Shown: positions 17,734 through 27,415, numbered from the stretch's first letter. The stretch: DNA of 64,000 nt from Gemmatimonadota bacterium (GCA_027622655.1 JAQBYI010000002.1:34833-98832); one strand, 5' to 3'. Program-made: numbers and translations. The notes: generated by a model not told the origin, from the sequence alone.

Positions 17734-18750
17734 ATGGTGCACGAGATATGCGACATTACGATAATTGGCGGCGGGCCGACCGGTCTTTTCGGCCTGTTCT
17801 ATGCTGGAATGCGAAAGGCAACTGCAAGAGTCGTTGACGCCCTTCCCGATCCCGGCGGGCAGCTCACAGCTCTGTACCCCGAGAAGTTTATTTTCGATGT
17901 CGGCGGTTTTCCGAAAGTACTCGCGAAAGACCTCGTCCGCTCGCTGCTCGAGCAGGGTACCCAGTTCGGCGGCACGTTCCACGGCGGACAGCGCGTGACC
18001 GGCCTCGAAGAGGTTGACGGCCACTTCGTGCTCGTCACCGAGACCGATCGATTTCCCACGCGCTCGGTCATTGTTGCGGCGGGGATCGGCGCGTTTACGC
18101 CGCGCCGCCTTCCTCAGCCCTGCGCGGCGCCGTGGGAAGGAAAAGGGATCTCATACCAGCTTGGAGATCTGTCCGAGTTCGACGGCAAGCACCTCGTGAT
18201 CGTGGGCGGTGGCGACTCGGCGTTTGATTGGGTCGATCAGCTTGCGGCTCGTGCCGCACACATCACGCTTGTGCATCGTAGCGATCGTTTTCGTGCGCAT
18301 GCGGCAACAGTGGCGTCGGTTCAGGCAAAGGCAGCCAACGGACGTGTGACCATGCACACGTTCCACGAACTGAGTGACGTTATCGCCACGGACGGCGCAA
18401 TGACCGGGATCGAGCTCAAGGACATCAAGGCCAAATCGACGCGGCGAGTCCGCGCGGACTGTGTGCTCGCGATGCTTGGCTTCGTGAGCGACATCGGACC
18501 GCTGGCCGAATGGGGCATTGACGTGGAGTCCGACGAAATCGTCGTGAACTCGGAAATGCAGACCGGCCGTACCGGCGTCTGGGCTGCCGGCGACATCACC
18601 ACGTATCCCGGTAAACTGAAACTCATCGCGACAGGGTTCGCCGAAGCGTGCACCGCAGTCAACCAGGCCGTTCACTGGATCTATCCGGAGCGAAAGGTGA
18701 ACCCCGGACACTCTTCGAACCTCGCGATCTTCGGCCAGAAGGACGATTGA
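17734..18750 (+). CDS. ferredoxin/flavodoxin--NADP+ reductase, thioredoxin-reductase-like
   Basis: 338 aa from ATG 17734. FAD-binding I-I-G-G-G-P-T-G-L-F-G near the N-terminus, D-P-G-G-Q-L-T-A-L-Y-P-E-K, NADPH-binding I-V-G-G-G-D-S-A-F-D-W and the C-terminal W-A-A-G-D-I-T-T-Y-P-G-K match type 2 FNRs (YumC-like). The redox Cys pair of thioredoxin reductase is missing, as expected. It moves electrons between NADPH and ferredoxin. A weak TTTAAC-N16-TACGAT pair (17691-17718) may be the promoter. Its TGA overlaps the TTG start of tamA. Confidence 0.9.
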   Translation: MVHEICDITIIGGGPTGLFGLFYAGMRKATARVVDALPDPGGQLTALYPEKFIFDVGGFPKVLAKDLVRSLLEQGTQFGGTFHGGQRVTGLEEVDGHFVLVTETDRFPTRSVIVAAGIGAFTPRRLPQPCAAPWEGKGISYQLGDLSEFDGKHLVIVGGGDSAFDWVDQLAARAAHITLVHRSDRFRAHAATVASVQAKAANGRVTMHTFHELSDVIATDGAMTGIELKDIKAKSTRRVRADCVLAMLGFVSDIGPLAEWGIDVESDEIVVNSEMQTGRTGVWAAGDITTYPGKLKLIATGFAEACTAVNQAVHWIYPERKVNPGHSSNLAIFGQKDD

Positions 18751-21020
18751 TCCGTCAGCTGAACCGTCAGCTCCGTCTGTTGCTCGCGGCGTGCGCTTTT
18801 TTGGCCGTACCGGTGGCTGGCGTGCGAGGTCAGGGCGCGATTTGCGGAAACGGTGACGTCGAGCTGGTGGGACTCAAGTTTGCCGGCAACCGCGCCTTTT
18901 CCAACGCGACGCTCGCCAGCGGAATTGCCACAACACCGTCGAGCTGGGCACGCCGCACGTTCCGCATCGGTGGCAGGCGAAACTGCCTCGACCGCCTGCA
19001 ATTCGCGCTCGACGCCGTGCGGCTGCGCCTCTTCTACCGCAATCATGGATACGTCGGGGCAGAGGTGGACACGGTTGTCGCCCCGGCGGGAGCGGACCGC
19101 GTGCGCGTGCAGTTCACGATCGTCGAAGGTGAGCCGATGGTGGTATCGGACCTCATCATCGCCGGGCTCGACACGATCGAGGAGCGCGGGGAGTTTCTCC
19201 GCGATCTTCCGGTGACGCTTGGCGGACCGTTCGACAGGTACGCGATTGAGGAGGCGCGCGACACGTTGATCCGTAGGATGCGAAACCGAGGGTATCCCGA
19301 CGCCGAGGTTTTCGTGGGATTTGACACGCGCACTGAGGCAAACACGGCGACGGTTCGGCTCGGCGTGCAGCCGGGCACTCAGGTGCGGCTTGGACCGGTT
19401 CGCGTTGTGGTGACGCCGCGCGAGGGCTCCAACCGCGGAATCGGAGACGGCCCGGTGCGCCGAGTGGCCGGTATTCGCGACGGCGAGCTCTACAGCGAGC
19501 AGCGTCTCGAGCGCGCCAAGCGTGCGCTGTACCAGACCGAGGCGTACGATCAGGTCGCCGTTCGAACCGACAGCGTGACGGTTCGCGGCGATACCGCGCG
19601 AATGGGGGTCACGGTCGATCTGGTGGAGGGCTACATGCGGGTCGCGCGCGGGGCGGTCGGATACGGAACGCTCGATTGCTTTCGCGCGACAAGCGATTTC
19701 ACTCAATACAACTTCCTCGGCGGCGCGGCGCGGCTCGACGTGCATGCGCGGGTGTCGAAAATCGGCATCAGCGAGCCGATCACCGGCGCCGCGTCGCTCT
19801 GTCCGCAGGCCAAGGCGGACCCGTACAGCCGAGATCTCAACTACTACGTTGGCGCATCGGCGAGTCGCAGCGCAGTGTTCCGGGACTTCGCGCCATCAGT
19901 GTCGTTGTACAGCGAACGGCGGTCAGAGTATAAATCGTTTCTCCGTACGACACCGATCGGCAGCAGGGTGGCGCTCGCGCGCACGCTCGGTCGCACATCG
20001 CAGGCCTTTGGCTACTCGGTGGAGTTTGGAAAGACCGAAGCGCAGCCCGCGCTGCTGTGCGCGGTGTTCAATGCGTGCGAGGAGGCCGACCGCACGTCAT
20101 TCAGGCGAGAACAGCGGCTCGCCGTGGCGAGCTTTGCCTACGCGCGGGAAACGAGCGACAACCCCGTCGACCCCACCCGTGGCACGTCGCTGCGAGTCGA
20201 ACTCCGCACTGCGGGAGCGTACACCGGGAGCGATCCGTCGCTTCGTTTTCACAAGATGCTGCTGGACGGCGCGGTGTACCGGCCGCTGAGCGAAAACATC
20301 GTGCTTGCCGCGCGGCTCCGCGTGGGCGCCGTAGTAGGTCTCAACTTTTCGTTCGGAAATGCCGCGGTGTATGTGCCGCCGCACGAGCGCCTCTTCGCAG
20401 GTGGGCCGACGACCGTTCGAGGATTTTCGCAGAACGAGCTCGGACCGGCGGTCTATATCGCGGCGGCGTTCGATACCGTACGCGCGAGCGGTGCGCCCGG
20501 TGGGGATCCGTCGGTCGCAACGGACACCGTGTTTTTTCGCGCACGTGCAGACGTTCATGGTGAACGGACTGTTCCGGCCGGCGGGAACGCGCTTGTTGTA
20601 GCAAACTTCGAGGCACGATTCCGCAGTCCGCTCCTTCCGGAGTTGATTCAGTGGACGGCGTTCGCCGACGTCGGAGAGGTGTGGAACCGCGGCTCGCCCG
20701 GTGCCGCTCTCGGACTCAGCGCACTCCGCTGGACGCCAGGTGCCGGTGTGCGCATTCGCACGCTCATTGGTGTCATCCGGGTCGATATCGCGTACAACCC
20801 GTACGAGCGCCCTGCGGGCGCCGCGTATTTCGACACGCCGATCGCCGTTGGCGGTGCGTTGCTCTGCGTGAGTCCGGGGAACTCGCTCCGCATCACGACA
20901 GACAGCAACGGACAAACGAGCCAGGCGGCCGGCCGCTGTCAGGTCAGTTTCGTGCCCCCTCGCGGATCGGCGTTCTTTCGGCGCCTCACGCCGAGCATTT
21001 CAATCGGACAGGCGTTCTAG
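18747..21020 (+). CDS. tamA: Omp85-family outer-membrane assembly protein (TamA/BamA-like)
   Basis: 757 aa from TTG 18747, chosen because it overlaps the upstream stop (TTGA), has AAGGA close by and opens a signal peptide ending V-R-G-Q. Three POTRA-like repeats follow (N-R-A-F-S-N-A-T-L; L-R-L-F-Y-R-N-H-G-Y-V-G-A; R-A-L-Y-Q-T-E-A-Y-D-Q-V), then a 16-strand-barrel region with the L6 loop signature V-R-G-F inside F-A-G-G-P-T-T-V-R-G-F. The C-terminus ends G-Q-A-F with the terminal Phe expected of an outer-membrane barrel. The adjacent tamB-like gene favours TamA over BamA. It inserts outer-membrane proteins. Confidence 0.85.
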   Translation: MIRQLNRQLRLLLAACAFLAVPVAGVRGQGAICGNGDVELVGLKFAGNRAFSNATLASGIATTPSSWARRTFRIGGRRNCLDRLQFALDAVRLRLFYRNHGYVGAEVDTVVAPAGADRVRVQFTIVEGEPMVVSDLIIAGLDTIEERGEFLRDLPVTLGGPFDRYAIEEARDTLIRRMRNRGYPDAEVFVGFDTRTEANTATVRLGVQPGTQVRLGPVRVVVTPREGSNRGIGDGPVRRVAGIRDGELYSEQRLERAKRALYQTEAYDQVAVRTDSVTVRGDTARMGVTVDLVEGYMRVARGAVGYGTLDCFRATSDFTQYNFLGGAARLDVHARVSKIGISEPITGAASLCPQAKADPYSRDLNYYVGASASRSAVFRDFAPSVSLYSERRSEYKSFLRTTPIGSRVALARTLGRTSQAFGYSVEFGKTEAQPALLCAVFNACEEADRTSFRREQRLAVASFAYARETSDNPVDPTRGTSLRVELRTAGAYTGSDPSLRFHKMLLDGAVYRPLSENIVLAARLRVGAVVGLNFSFGNAAVYVPPHERLFAGGPTTVRGFSQNELGPAVYIAAAFDTVRASGAPGGDPSVATDTVFFRARADVHGERTVPAGGNALVVANFEARFRSPLLPELIQWTAFADVGEVWNRGSPGAALGLSALRWTPGAGVRIRTLIGVIRVDIAYNPYERPAGAAYFDTPIAVGGALLCVSPGNSLRITTDSNGQTSQAAGRCQVSFVPPRGSAFFRRLTPSISIGQAF

Positions 21021-21023
21021 CGT

Positions 21024-24000
21024 ATGGGACGCCGCCAGCTTCTCGTAATCGTGAGCGCGCTCGCGATGATCTTGATCGGCGCCGGCGTCGTCAGCGGCCT
21101 CGTTGCGGCGACGCAGAGCGATGGTGGCCGCGAGTGGATTCGCGCGCAAATCTCGCGCGAAGTCAATCGCGGGCTGCGCGGACGTTTCCACCTTGGGCGT
21201 CTCTCGGGAAGCTTCCTCACGGACATCACGATCGACTCGGTATCTCTCACGGGCCTCGACGACTCGGTCTACGTGTCGTCCGGCCGCATTTCGCTCCGGT
21301 ACGACCCGCGCGATCTCGTGGACGGGAGATTCCTGTTTCGCTCGATTGAGGCAGAGCATCCCTTTCTCGTGATGCGAAAGGATCCCGACGGTGTGTGGAA
21401 TTACCGCAAGATCTTTCCGCCCAGGAACGGACCGTTGCTCCCTGTGCGGCGTGCGCGGAATGCGTTCGGGTCACTCGTTGTGGCGACTGATGTGCGTGTG
21501 CACGGTGGCGAGGTGCGCCTCACAAAGCCCTGGACGCCGGACGACTCCCTCAGCGGCGCGCGCCGTGACAGCGCAATTGCATTCAACCTCGCCGACCCGA
21601 CGAACGACATTCGTCGCGTCACGGCGAACGGCGTCCGTGGTTTCCAGAAGACGTGGCGCTGGAAGGACATCGAGGGCAACATCGCGCGGCTCCGCTTTCG
21701 GCACCCCGACAGCACCGGGCGCCACTTCGAAATCGCGCGACTCGATGTGAACGAGACCGTTCCACCTTTCGCGATCCGCGAACTCCACGGCACCGCGCTC
21801 TGGCGAGGCGATACGGTGTGGCTCGACGCGGATCGGTTCACGCTCCCCGGATCTGTCGGCCGCATGGTGACCAAGGTCGAGTGGCCCACCGGCGACATGT
21901 ACTGGGACGCGCGCATGGAGAGCGATTCAACGGCGCTGAGCGACCTCAGCTGGATTTCGCCGTCGATTCCGACCGTCGGGTACGGCGCGATGAAGCTCCA
22001 CGTGAAGACGCGCGCCAATCACAACATCACCGACTATGTCATCACGGAGATGGACGTTCGCAGCGGCAACTCACGTCTGCGCGGTACGATGACGTACGGT
22101 GTCGGCGGGCCAGTTCTGGAAGCGCGTGACGTCAACCTCTCTCTTGAGCCGGCAGACTTCGTATTCTTCGAAGCGCTGAACACGCAACCGTTTCCATACC
22201 CGTGGCGCGGTACGGTGACCGGAACCGTTCGCGCGTCCGGCGGTCCGGTGAATCGGTTTCAGGTTGAGCACATGGAACTCGCGTTCGCCGATTCCAACGT
22301 GCCGGGCGCCACCGCGAGGGGCACTGGGCGCGGGGAACTCGATATCCTCTTCCCGGGTCTCGCGAAGTTCCACTCCTTTCAGCTTGACATCGACCACTTC
22401 GACCTCCGGACCGGACAGTTCCTGAATCCCGACTTCCCGGAGCTGAACGGACACATGGGTGGCACGGCAACGCTCGACTCGATCTGGACCGACGTACGCT
22501 TGAGCAACGCTGACATCACGCACCGCGATGGCGAAGATTCTGTCCCGTCCCGTTTTCGGGGCGGCGGGCGCCTTACGCTCGGCGACGATTTCGTCTCGTT
22601 CGACTTGACCACCGCGGCGCTTCCGGTCAACGCGACCACGATCGCACGATCATATCCCGCGTTGCCGCTCCGAGGCGAATACCGTGGCCCCATGAGGGTG
22701 CAGGGCACAGTGGCCGATATGGCGTTGTCCACGGACCTGGTGGGCGATGCCGGGCGCCTGCAGTTGGATGGACAGTTCGACGCGCTGGAGCCCGGCTTCC
22801 GGGCGGTCGCGCGCGGCACGTTGAGTGCTTTCGACTTCCGGCGCGGCTTTGGTTCGACGCTCGTGCCGAGCTCGTCGTTCGACGGCCGCTTTGCGGTCGA
22901 TCTTGCCGGAGACTCGCTCGCGAATCTTGCCGGTACCGCGCAACTAAACGCCGATCGCTCGATGGTCGACGGCGTGCGCGTGTTCGGCGGGTTGGCCGCA
23001 CTGCGCTTTGGTAACGGGTTGATGCGCGTGGATTCCCTGAGCCTCGAAAGCGCTGCAGGCTCGCTCGCCGTGCGTGGCGCGCTTGGGATGATACCGGCCG
23101 TAACGGACACACTGCGATTTCAGTTCGCGGGCGACTCACTTGGCGGGCTTCGACGCTATCTCGCGCGCGGCGGAAGTACTGCCGATTCGCTACAGGGAGC
23201 GTTCAGCGGCACCGGGCTGCTCACCGGCCGGACATCGCGGTTTGCGCTCGATGCGTCGGTCGCCGGTACCGAACTGCTCCTCCGCACTGCAGGAGCCCGA
23301 CAGGTACGCGGGACAGTGTCGCTGTCGTCGTTGCCCGATTCGGCCACAGGTGCCGTCACGATTCGGCTGGATGGTGTTCGGTCGGGCACGATGGCGATCA
23401 GTTCTGCCGACGTGCGCGCTGACCTGCTTGACGGATGGCAGGCGAGGACGAGCGCTCAGTTTTCTGCGCCATCGGGGACGGCAGCGCGCGCCCTTGCCGA
23501 TGTACGGCGGCGTGGGGACACGACCGTCATCCGCCTCGACTCGCTCTCGGCGCGTACTGCGACAAACAACTGGACGCTCGAACGTACCGCCACTCTTGCG
23601 CTCGCCGGTGGTGGCTTCCGGCTCGACACGCTCGTTCTATCCGGCGCGCAGGGCGGACGCATAGACGCCGCCGGACGCACGAGTGTACTCGACACGATCG
23701 CTGTTGCCCTCCGCGCAGACGGTGTGCCGTTGGCGGACTTCGGAGAGTTGTTCCAGACGCGGGAACCGATGGCCGGGCTGATCTCGCTTCGCGCCGATGT
23801 GCGTGGCACGCGCGCGCGCCCCGATCTTTTTTTCACCGGCACCCTCAATGGCGCAACTGTTGCCGGGCTCCAGCTCGAACGACTCGACGCCGATGGCCGG
23901 TATGCCGATCGCCGACTCACCGCGGCGGTTTCGCTGGTTCGCGACGGCAAGCAGGCGTTGCACGCCGATGCGTCGCTCCCAATAGACCTCGCTTTCGATC

Positions 24001-25571
24001 CTGTCGGGTCCCGGTTTCTTGAGGAACCGCTCACTGGGCACGTGCGTACCGACAGCGCCAGTCTCGGCCTGCTGGAGTCGTTCTTTCCCGTTGCTCGTGA
24101 TGCGCGCGGCGGGCTGAGCATGGACCTGGATGTCGGCGGTACGTGGCGGCATCCGCTCTTCACCGGTTCGGTCGCTATCTCGGACGGCTCGCTCTCACTC
24201 CGCCCCATGGGGAACGTGTGCCTCGAAGGCCTCGAGGCGAACATCGGGTTCCTCGGCGACAGCATTGCGGTTCGCCGATTGGAAGCGAGGAGCGGCCCCG
24301 ACCTCGGCCGAACGGCCGCGGTGACGGGCTGGATCAGTATCCGAGACGTAACCGACCCGGCGTTCACCCTCCGGCTCAGTTCGCTTGGGTTCAACGTGCT
24401 CGACGATCCGGCGGTCGCCGACCTCGACCTCACCGGCACGTTGCAGCTGAGCGGCCGACGAAGCGCGTCCGTACTCTCTGGTGGGTTCACGGTGGATCGC
24501 GGCGAGATTCGCCTACCCGAGCTCTATCGCAAGCAGCTCATATCGCTCGACGATCTCAACCAATACCGGCTCGTTGATACAACTGCGCTCGTGGACCGGA
24601 GGCTGGTGGCGGCCGGCGATTCCGTGTTCATGAACAACCTCGCGCTGCGCGACGTCCGGATTCGCATGGGTTCCGACGTCTGGCTCCGCTCGGCAGAGGC
24701 GAACATCAATCTGGGTGGCTCGGTTTTGGTGACGCGAAACCGCGTGGCTGGAGGAGCCAACGCGGGGCGTTCGCAACTCGCACTCGACGGCGCCCTCCAG
24801 ACCGTCCGTGGTACGTACCGCCTGAACCTCGGACTTGTGCAGCGGACCTTCACCGTCGAAAGTGGCGAGGTGCGGTTTTTCGGCGACGCCGATCTCAACG
24901 CAGCACTCAACATCAACGCGTTCCACGTCGTGCGTCAGGTCAGTAAGCAGGGCGCGCGTCCGGACGTGCGCGTCCAGGTGCACATTGGCGGTACACGACT
25001 TTCGCCAACGGCCGAACTTTCCACGCCCGACTCCGTGCTGGTGACGACGGCCGACCTCATCAGCTATCTCACGACTGGCGGGCCGAGCAGCGACATCAGC
25101 GGCCGCGGCGGCGACTACTACGGCTCCACCGCGGCGCGGCTCTTCTTGACGACAGCCGGGAGTTTTCTGGGTGCCAAAGTTCCGGTGGGCATTTGCGACG
25201 ACGCCCAATTGCTTATCACCGGACTGGATGGGTACCAGGGAGCGCTGCGCTCGGTGAGCGGGCAAGTGCTGCAAGGGACGCGTTTCAACTGTGCCAAGCA
25301 GATCACCGACAACCTGTTCGTGCGGCTCGACGCCGGACTTTGTCAGGTCGGCAAGTTTGTTGACCCGAACGGGACGTCATCGGGGCCGTTGCAACTGGCG
25401 GATGCGTTTGGCGTGAAGCTCGACTGGCGCATGGCAGCCGACTTCACGGTGTCGGTCGGTCTCGAGCCGCCCACGAGCGCCGTGTTCTGCCGAGACGACG
25501 TGAGTGCCCGCGGTTTTGCGCCGACCCCTCGTCAGATCGGGTTCGATCTGTTTCGGCTCTGGCGATTCTGA
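21024..25571 (+). CDS. tamB: translocation and assembly module protein TamB (AsmA-like, DUF490)
   Basis: 1515 aa. An N-terminal signal anchor (about residues 5-30) precedes a very long beta-repeat region of low similarity, as in the lipid- and protein-conducting groove of TamB/AsmA-like proteins. The C-terminal TamB domain is seen in L-N-L-G-L-V-Q-R-T-F-T-V-E-S-G and D-L-I-S-Y-L-T-T-G-G, and the protein ends F-D-L-F-R-L-W-R-F. It spans the periplasm from the inner membrane to TamA. It starts 3 bp after the tamA stop and is co-transcribed with it. E. coli TamB is ~1260 aa, so this one is longer than usual. Confidence 0.88.
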   Translation: MGRRQLLVIVSALAMILIGAGVVSGLVAATQSDGGREWIRAQISREVNRGLRGRFHLGRLSGSFLTDITIDSVSLTGLDDSVYVSSGRISLRYDPRDLVDGRFLFRSIEAEHPFLVMRKDPDGVWNYRKIFPPRNGPLLPVRRARNAFGSLVVATDVRVHGGEVRLTKPWTPDDSLSGARRDSAIAFNLADPTNDIRRVTANGVRGFQKTWRWKDIEGNIARLRFRHPDSTGRHFEIARLDVNETVPPFAIRELHGTALWRGDTVWLDADRFTLPGSVGRMVTKVEWPTGDMYWDARMESDSTALSDLSWISPSIPTVGYGAMKLHVKTRANHNITDYVITEMDVRSGNSRLRGTMTYGVGGPVLEARDVNLSLEPADFVFFEALNTQPFPYPWRGTVTGTVRASGGPVNRFQVEHMELAFADSNVPGATARGTGRGELDILFPGLAKFHSFQLDIDHFDLRTGQFLNPDFPELNGHMGGTATLDSIWTDVRLSNADITHRDGEDSVPSRFRGGGRLTLGDDFVSFDLTTAALPVNATTIARSYPALPLRGEYRGPMRVQGTVADMALSTDLVGDAGRLQLDGQFDALEPGFRAVARGTLSAFDFRRGFGSTLVPSSSFDGRFAVDLAGDSLANLAGTAQLNADRSMVDGVRVFGGLAALRFGNGLMRVDSLSLESAAGSLAVRGALGMIPAVTDTLRFQFAGDSLGGLRRYLARGGSTADSLQGAFSGTGLLTGRTSRFALDASVAGTELLLRTAGARQVRGTVSLSSLPDSATGAVTIRLDGVRSGTMAISSADVRADLLDGWQARTSAQFSAPSGTAARALADVRRRGDTTVIRLDSLSARTATNNWTLERTATLALAGGGFRLDTLVLSGAQGGRIDAAGRTSVLDTIAVALRADGVPLADFGELFQTREPMAGLISLRADVRGTRARPDLFFTGTLNGATVAGLQLERLDADGRYADRRLTAAVSLVRDGKQALHADASLPIDLAFDPVGSRFLEEPLTGHVRTDSASLGLLESFFPVARDARGGLSMDLDVGGTWRHPLFTGSVAISDGSLSLRPMGNVCLEGLEANIGFLGDSIAVRRLEARSGPDLGRTAAVTGWISIRDVTDPAFTLRLSSLGFNVLDDPAVADLDLTGTLQLSGRRSASVLSGGFTVDRGEIRLPELYRKQLISLDDLNQYRLVDTTALVDRRLVAAGDSVFMNNLALRDVRIRMGSDVWLRSAEANINLGGSVLVTRNRVAGGANAGRSQLALDGALQTVRGTYRLNLGLVQRTFTVESGEVRFFGDADLNAALNINAFHVVRQVSKQGARPDVRVQVHIGGTRLSPTAELSTPDSVLVTTADLISYLTTGGPSSDISGRGGDYYGSTAARLFLTTAGSFLGAKVPVGICDDAQLLITGLDGYQGALRSVSGQVLQGTRFNCAKQITDNLFVRLDAGLCQVGKFVDPNGTSSGPLQLADAFGVKLDWRMAADFTVSVGLEPPTSAVFCRDDVSARGFAPTPRQIGFDLFRLWRF

Positions 25572-25875
25572 TCGGGCGCACTGCGGGCGGGAGCGGCTCA
25601 TCGAGGTTTCCAGCGAACAGCGCGGCGACGAAATTGTGGTGACGGTCACAGATTCGGGTGCCGGCATTGCGCCGGAGCATCTCGGGTACATCTTCAATCC
25701 GTTCCATACGACCAAGCCAAGGGGGGGTCGGAACAGGTCTCGGTCTCTCCATCAGCTTTGGCATCGTGCGCGAGCACGGCGGCTCGATTCAGGCCGTGTC
25801 GTCGCCCGCGCACGGTGCGACATTTCCTGTTCACCTCCCCATTCGCGACGCAAGAACGCACGACGGGCGCGCTGA
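25572..25875 (+). pseudogene. remnant of a sensor histidine kinase (ATPase domain only)
   Basis: Directly after the tamB stop the frames read the last ~90 residues of an HATPase_c domain: V-T-V-T-D-S-G-A-G-I-A-P-E-H-L (G1 box), I-F-N-P-F-H-T-T-K-P (F box), then after a frame change in a G7 run (25721-25727) G-T-G-L-G-L-S-I (G2 box) and R-E-H-G-G-S-I. The dimerisation domain, the phosphorylated His and the N box are absent, so the 5' two thirds is deleted. The in-register stop (TGA 25873-25875) lies in the other frame, suggesting a further indel. It probably once encoded the partner of the NtrC-like regulator that follows 3 bp later. Confidence 0.75.
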
Positions 25876-25878
25876 CCT

Positions 25879-27231
25879 ATGGCAAGCATCCTCATCATCG
25901 ACGACGAAATCGCAATCGCTACGGCGTTCGCGATGTTCTTCCGGCATGACGGGTCTCACGTCGTGCATGAGGAGCACACCGGGACGGCGGGGATTGCGGC
26001 GTACGAGCGCCACAAGCCGGACCTGGTTCTCCTTGACGTGCGATTGCCGGACATGACCGGGTTCGATGTGCTCGCGCGCATCCGTCACGATGAACCGGTC
26101 GTGATCATGGTGACGGGGTATGGTGACGTCACCATGGCCGTCGAGGCGCTGCACAAGGGTGCCGAGAATTTCCTCACGAAGCCTGTCGACCTGAGTCACC
26201 TCGCGGCCGCCGCGGAGCGGGCGCTTGAGAAGTCGCAACTACGCCGGATGAACCGGTACATCGCCGAGCGGCGCGGTGCGGCGGGCGGAATCGTGTTCGG
26301 TCCTTCTGCGGCCATGCGCGAGCTCGCAGCCCAGATCGCCGTGCTTTCAGGGAGCGATCGTACGACGGCGCTCATCGTTGGGCCGCGCGGCGCAGGCAAG
26401 GGCCGGGTGGCGGAGTTGATCCACGCCCAGGGGCCGCGAGCGGCCAATCCGTTCGTTGAGGTGAACTGTGCGGCGCTAACCGCCGAGTCGCTCGATTCCG
26501 AGTTGTTCGGCATCGAGGCGACCGTCGCTGGCGGATCCGGTTCCACTCGCAAAGGTGTATTCGAGATCGCCGACGGCGGAACTGTGTTTCTCGACGAGAT
26601 CGGCGACCTCGCACCGCAACTGCAGCCCAAGCTTCTGCGGGTGCTCGAGGGGAAAGGGTTCCGGCGCCACGGCGGCACCGGTGAAATCACGCCGAACGTA
26701 CGGGTCATCGCCGCGACGAGCACTGATCTGGCGGCTGAAGTTGCCGCTGGGCGGTTTCGCGAAGACCTGTTCTACCGGCTCAGCGTCATGCCGATCACGC
26801 TTCCGCCGCTGCGCGACCGCGCGCGGGAAGACATTGTCGAGCTCACGGCGTACCTCCTCGATGTGCTCGCGAAGGCCGTGACCGGCGCGCCGACCGTTCT
26901 ATCGGACGACGCCCTCGACGCCATTCTCCGCTACGGTTGGGCGGGCAACATCCGCGAATTGCGCAATGTGCTCGAGCGGGCAATGCTCCTGGCCCGTGGC
27001 CATGAGAAGATCGAACTCGCCCACCTGCCGCGCGACGTGCAGGGTGCGAGTGGGGCCGACGTGATCCATCACGATCCCAAGTCGCTGTCGGACGTGCAGA
27101 AGGCCCACATCGACCGCACGCTCAAGGCCCACCACCAAAACCGAACGCATGCGGCGCGCGAACTCGGAATTTCGCGGGCCACGCTGATCAAGAAAATTCG
27201 CGACTACGATCTGACCGACAAACCGCGCTGA
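25879..27231 (+). CDS. NtrC-like response regulator without the GAFTGA loop
   Basis: 450 aa. The receiver domain (1-120) has D8-D9, phospho-acceptor D53 in L-L-D-V-R-L-P-D and K in T-K-P-V-D. The AAA+ sigma-54-type domain follows: Walker A G-P-R-G-A-G-K-G (usual G-E-S-G-T-G-K-E), V-E-V-N-C-A-A-L, Walker B V-F-L-D-E-I-G-D-L, R-E-D-L-F-Y-R-L-S-V and W-A-G-N-I-R-E-L-R-N. A Fis-type helix-turn-helix lies near 425-445 (A-A-R-E-L-G-I-S-R-A-T-L). Where activators carry GAFTGA this one reads G-I-E-A-T-V-A-G-G-S-G, so sigma-54 contact is doubtful. Its cognate kinase is only a remnant. Confidence 0.9.
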   Translation: MASILIIDDEIAIATAFAMFFRHDGSHVVHEEHTGTAGIAAYERHKPDLVLLDVRLPDMTGFDVLARIRHDEPVVIMVTGYGDVTMAVEALHKGAENFLTKPVDLSHLAAAAERALEKSQLRRMNRYIAERRGAAGGIVFGPSAAMRELAAQIAVLSGSDRTTALIVGPRGAGKGRVAELIHAQGPRAANPFVEVNCAALTAESLDSELFGIEATVAGGSGSTRKGVFEIADGGTVFLDEIGDLAPQLQPKLLRVLEGKGFRRHGGTGEITPNVRVIAATSTDLAAEVAAGRFREDLFYRLSVMPITLPPLRDRAREDIVELTAYLLDVLAKAVTGAPTVLSDDALDAILRYGWAGNIRELRNVLERAMLLARGHEKIELAHLPRDVQGASGADVIHHDPKSLSDVQKAHIDRTLKAHHQNRTHAARELGISRATLIKKIRDYDLTDKPR

Positions 27232-27244
27232 ATGGGAGCTTTGC

Positions 27245-27415
27245 ATGAATGATGCGATGCAGTGCCGGTCGTGCGGCCGCGAAGAGCGCGCCTCGGAAGG
27301 GTACCCCTGCACCGGGTGCGGCACCTTCGTCTGTCAGGTCTGCAACATCAGGGGAATCGTGCTCTGTAGCGCGTGCCAGGCGAAAGCGGAATCGACGTCG
27401 GCACCGGGCGCTTGA
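27245..27415 (+). CDS. small double zinc-ribbon protein (56 aa)
   Basis: The ATG at 27245 has GGAGC about 6 nt upstream. The 56 residues contain four CxxC knuckles (C-R-S-C, C-T-G-C, C-Q-V-C, C-S-A-C), enough for two zinc sites, with Gly after the first two as in rubredoxin-like ribbons. There is no other domain and no signal peptide. It sits 13 bp after the response-regulator gene and overlaps the start of the P1 peptidase gene, so it is probably in the same transcript. Function unknown; RNA, DNA or protein binding are all possible. Confidence 0.75.
   Translation: MNDAMQCRSCGREERASEGYPCTGCGTFVCQVCNIRGIVLCSACQAKAESTSAPGA

Noticed and set aside
20097..20915. 272-codon minus ORF over tamA
   Set aside because: Antisense to the Omp85 barrel region, with no motif or ribosome-binding site.
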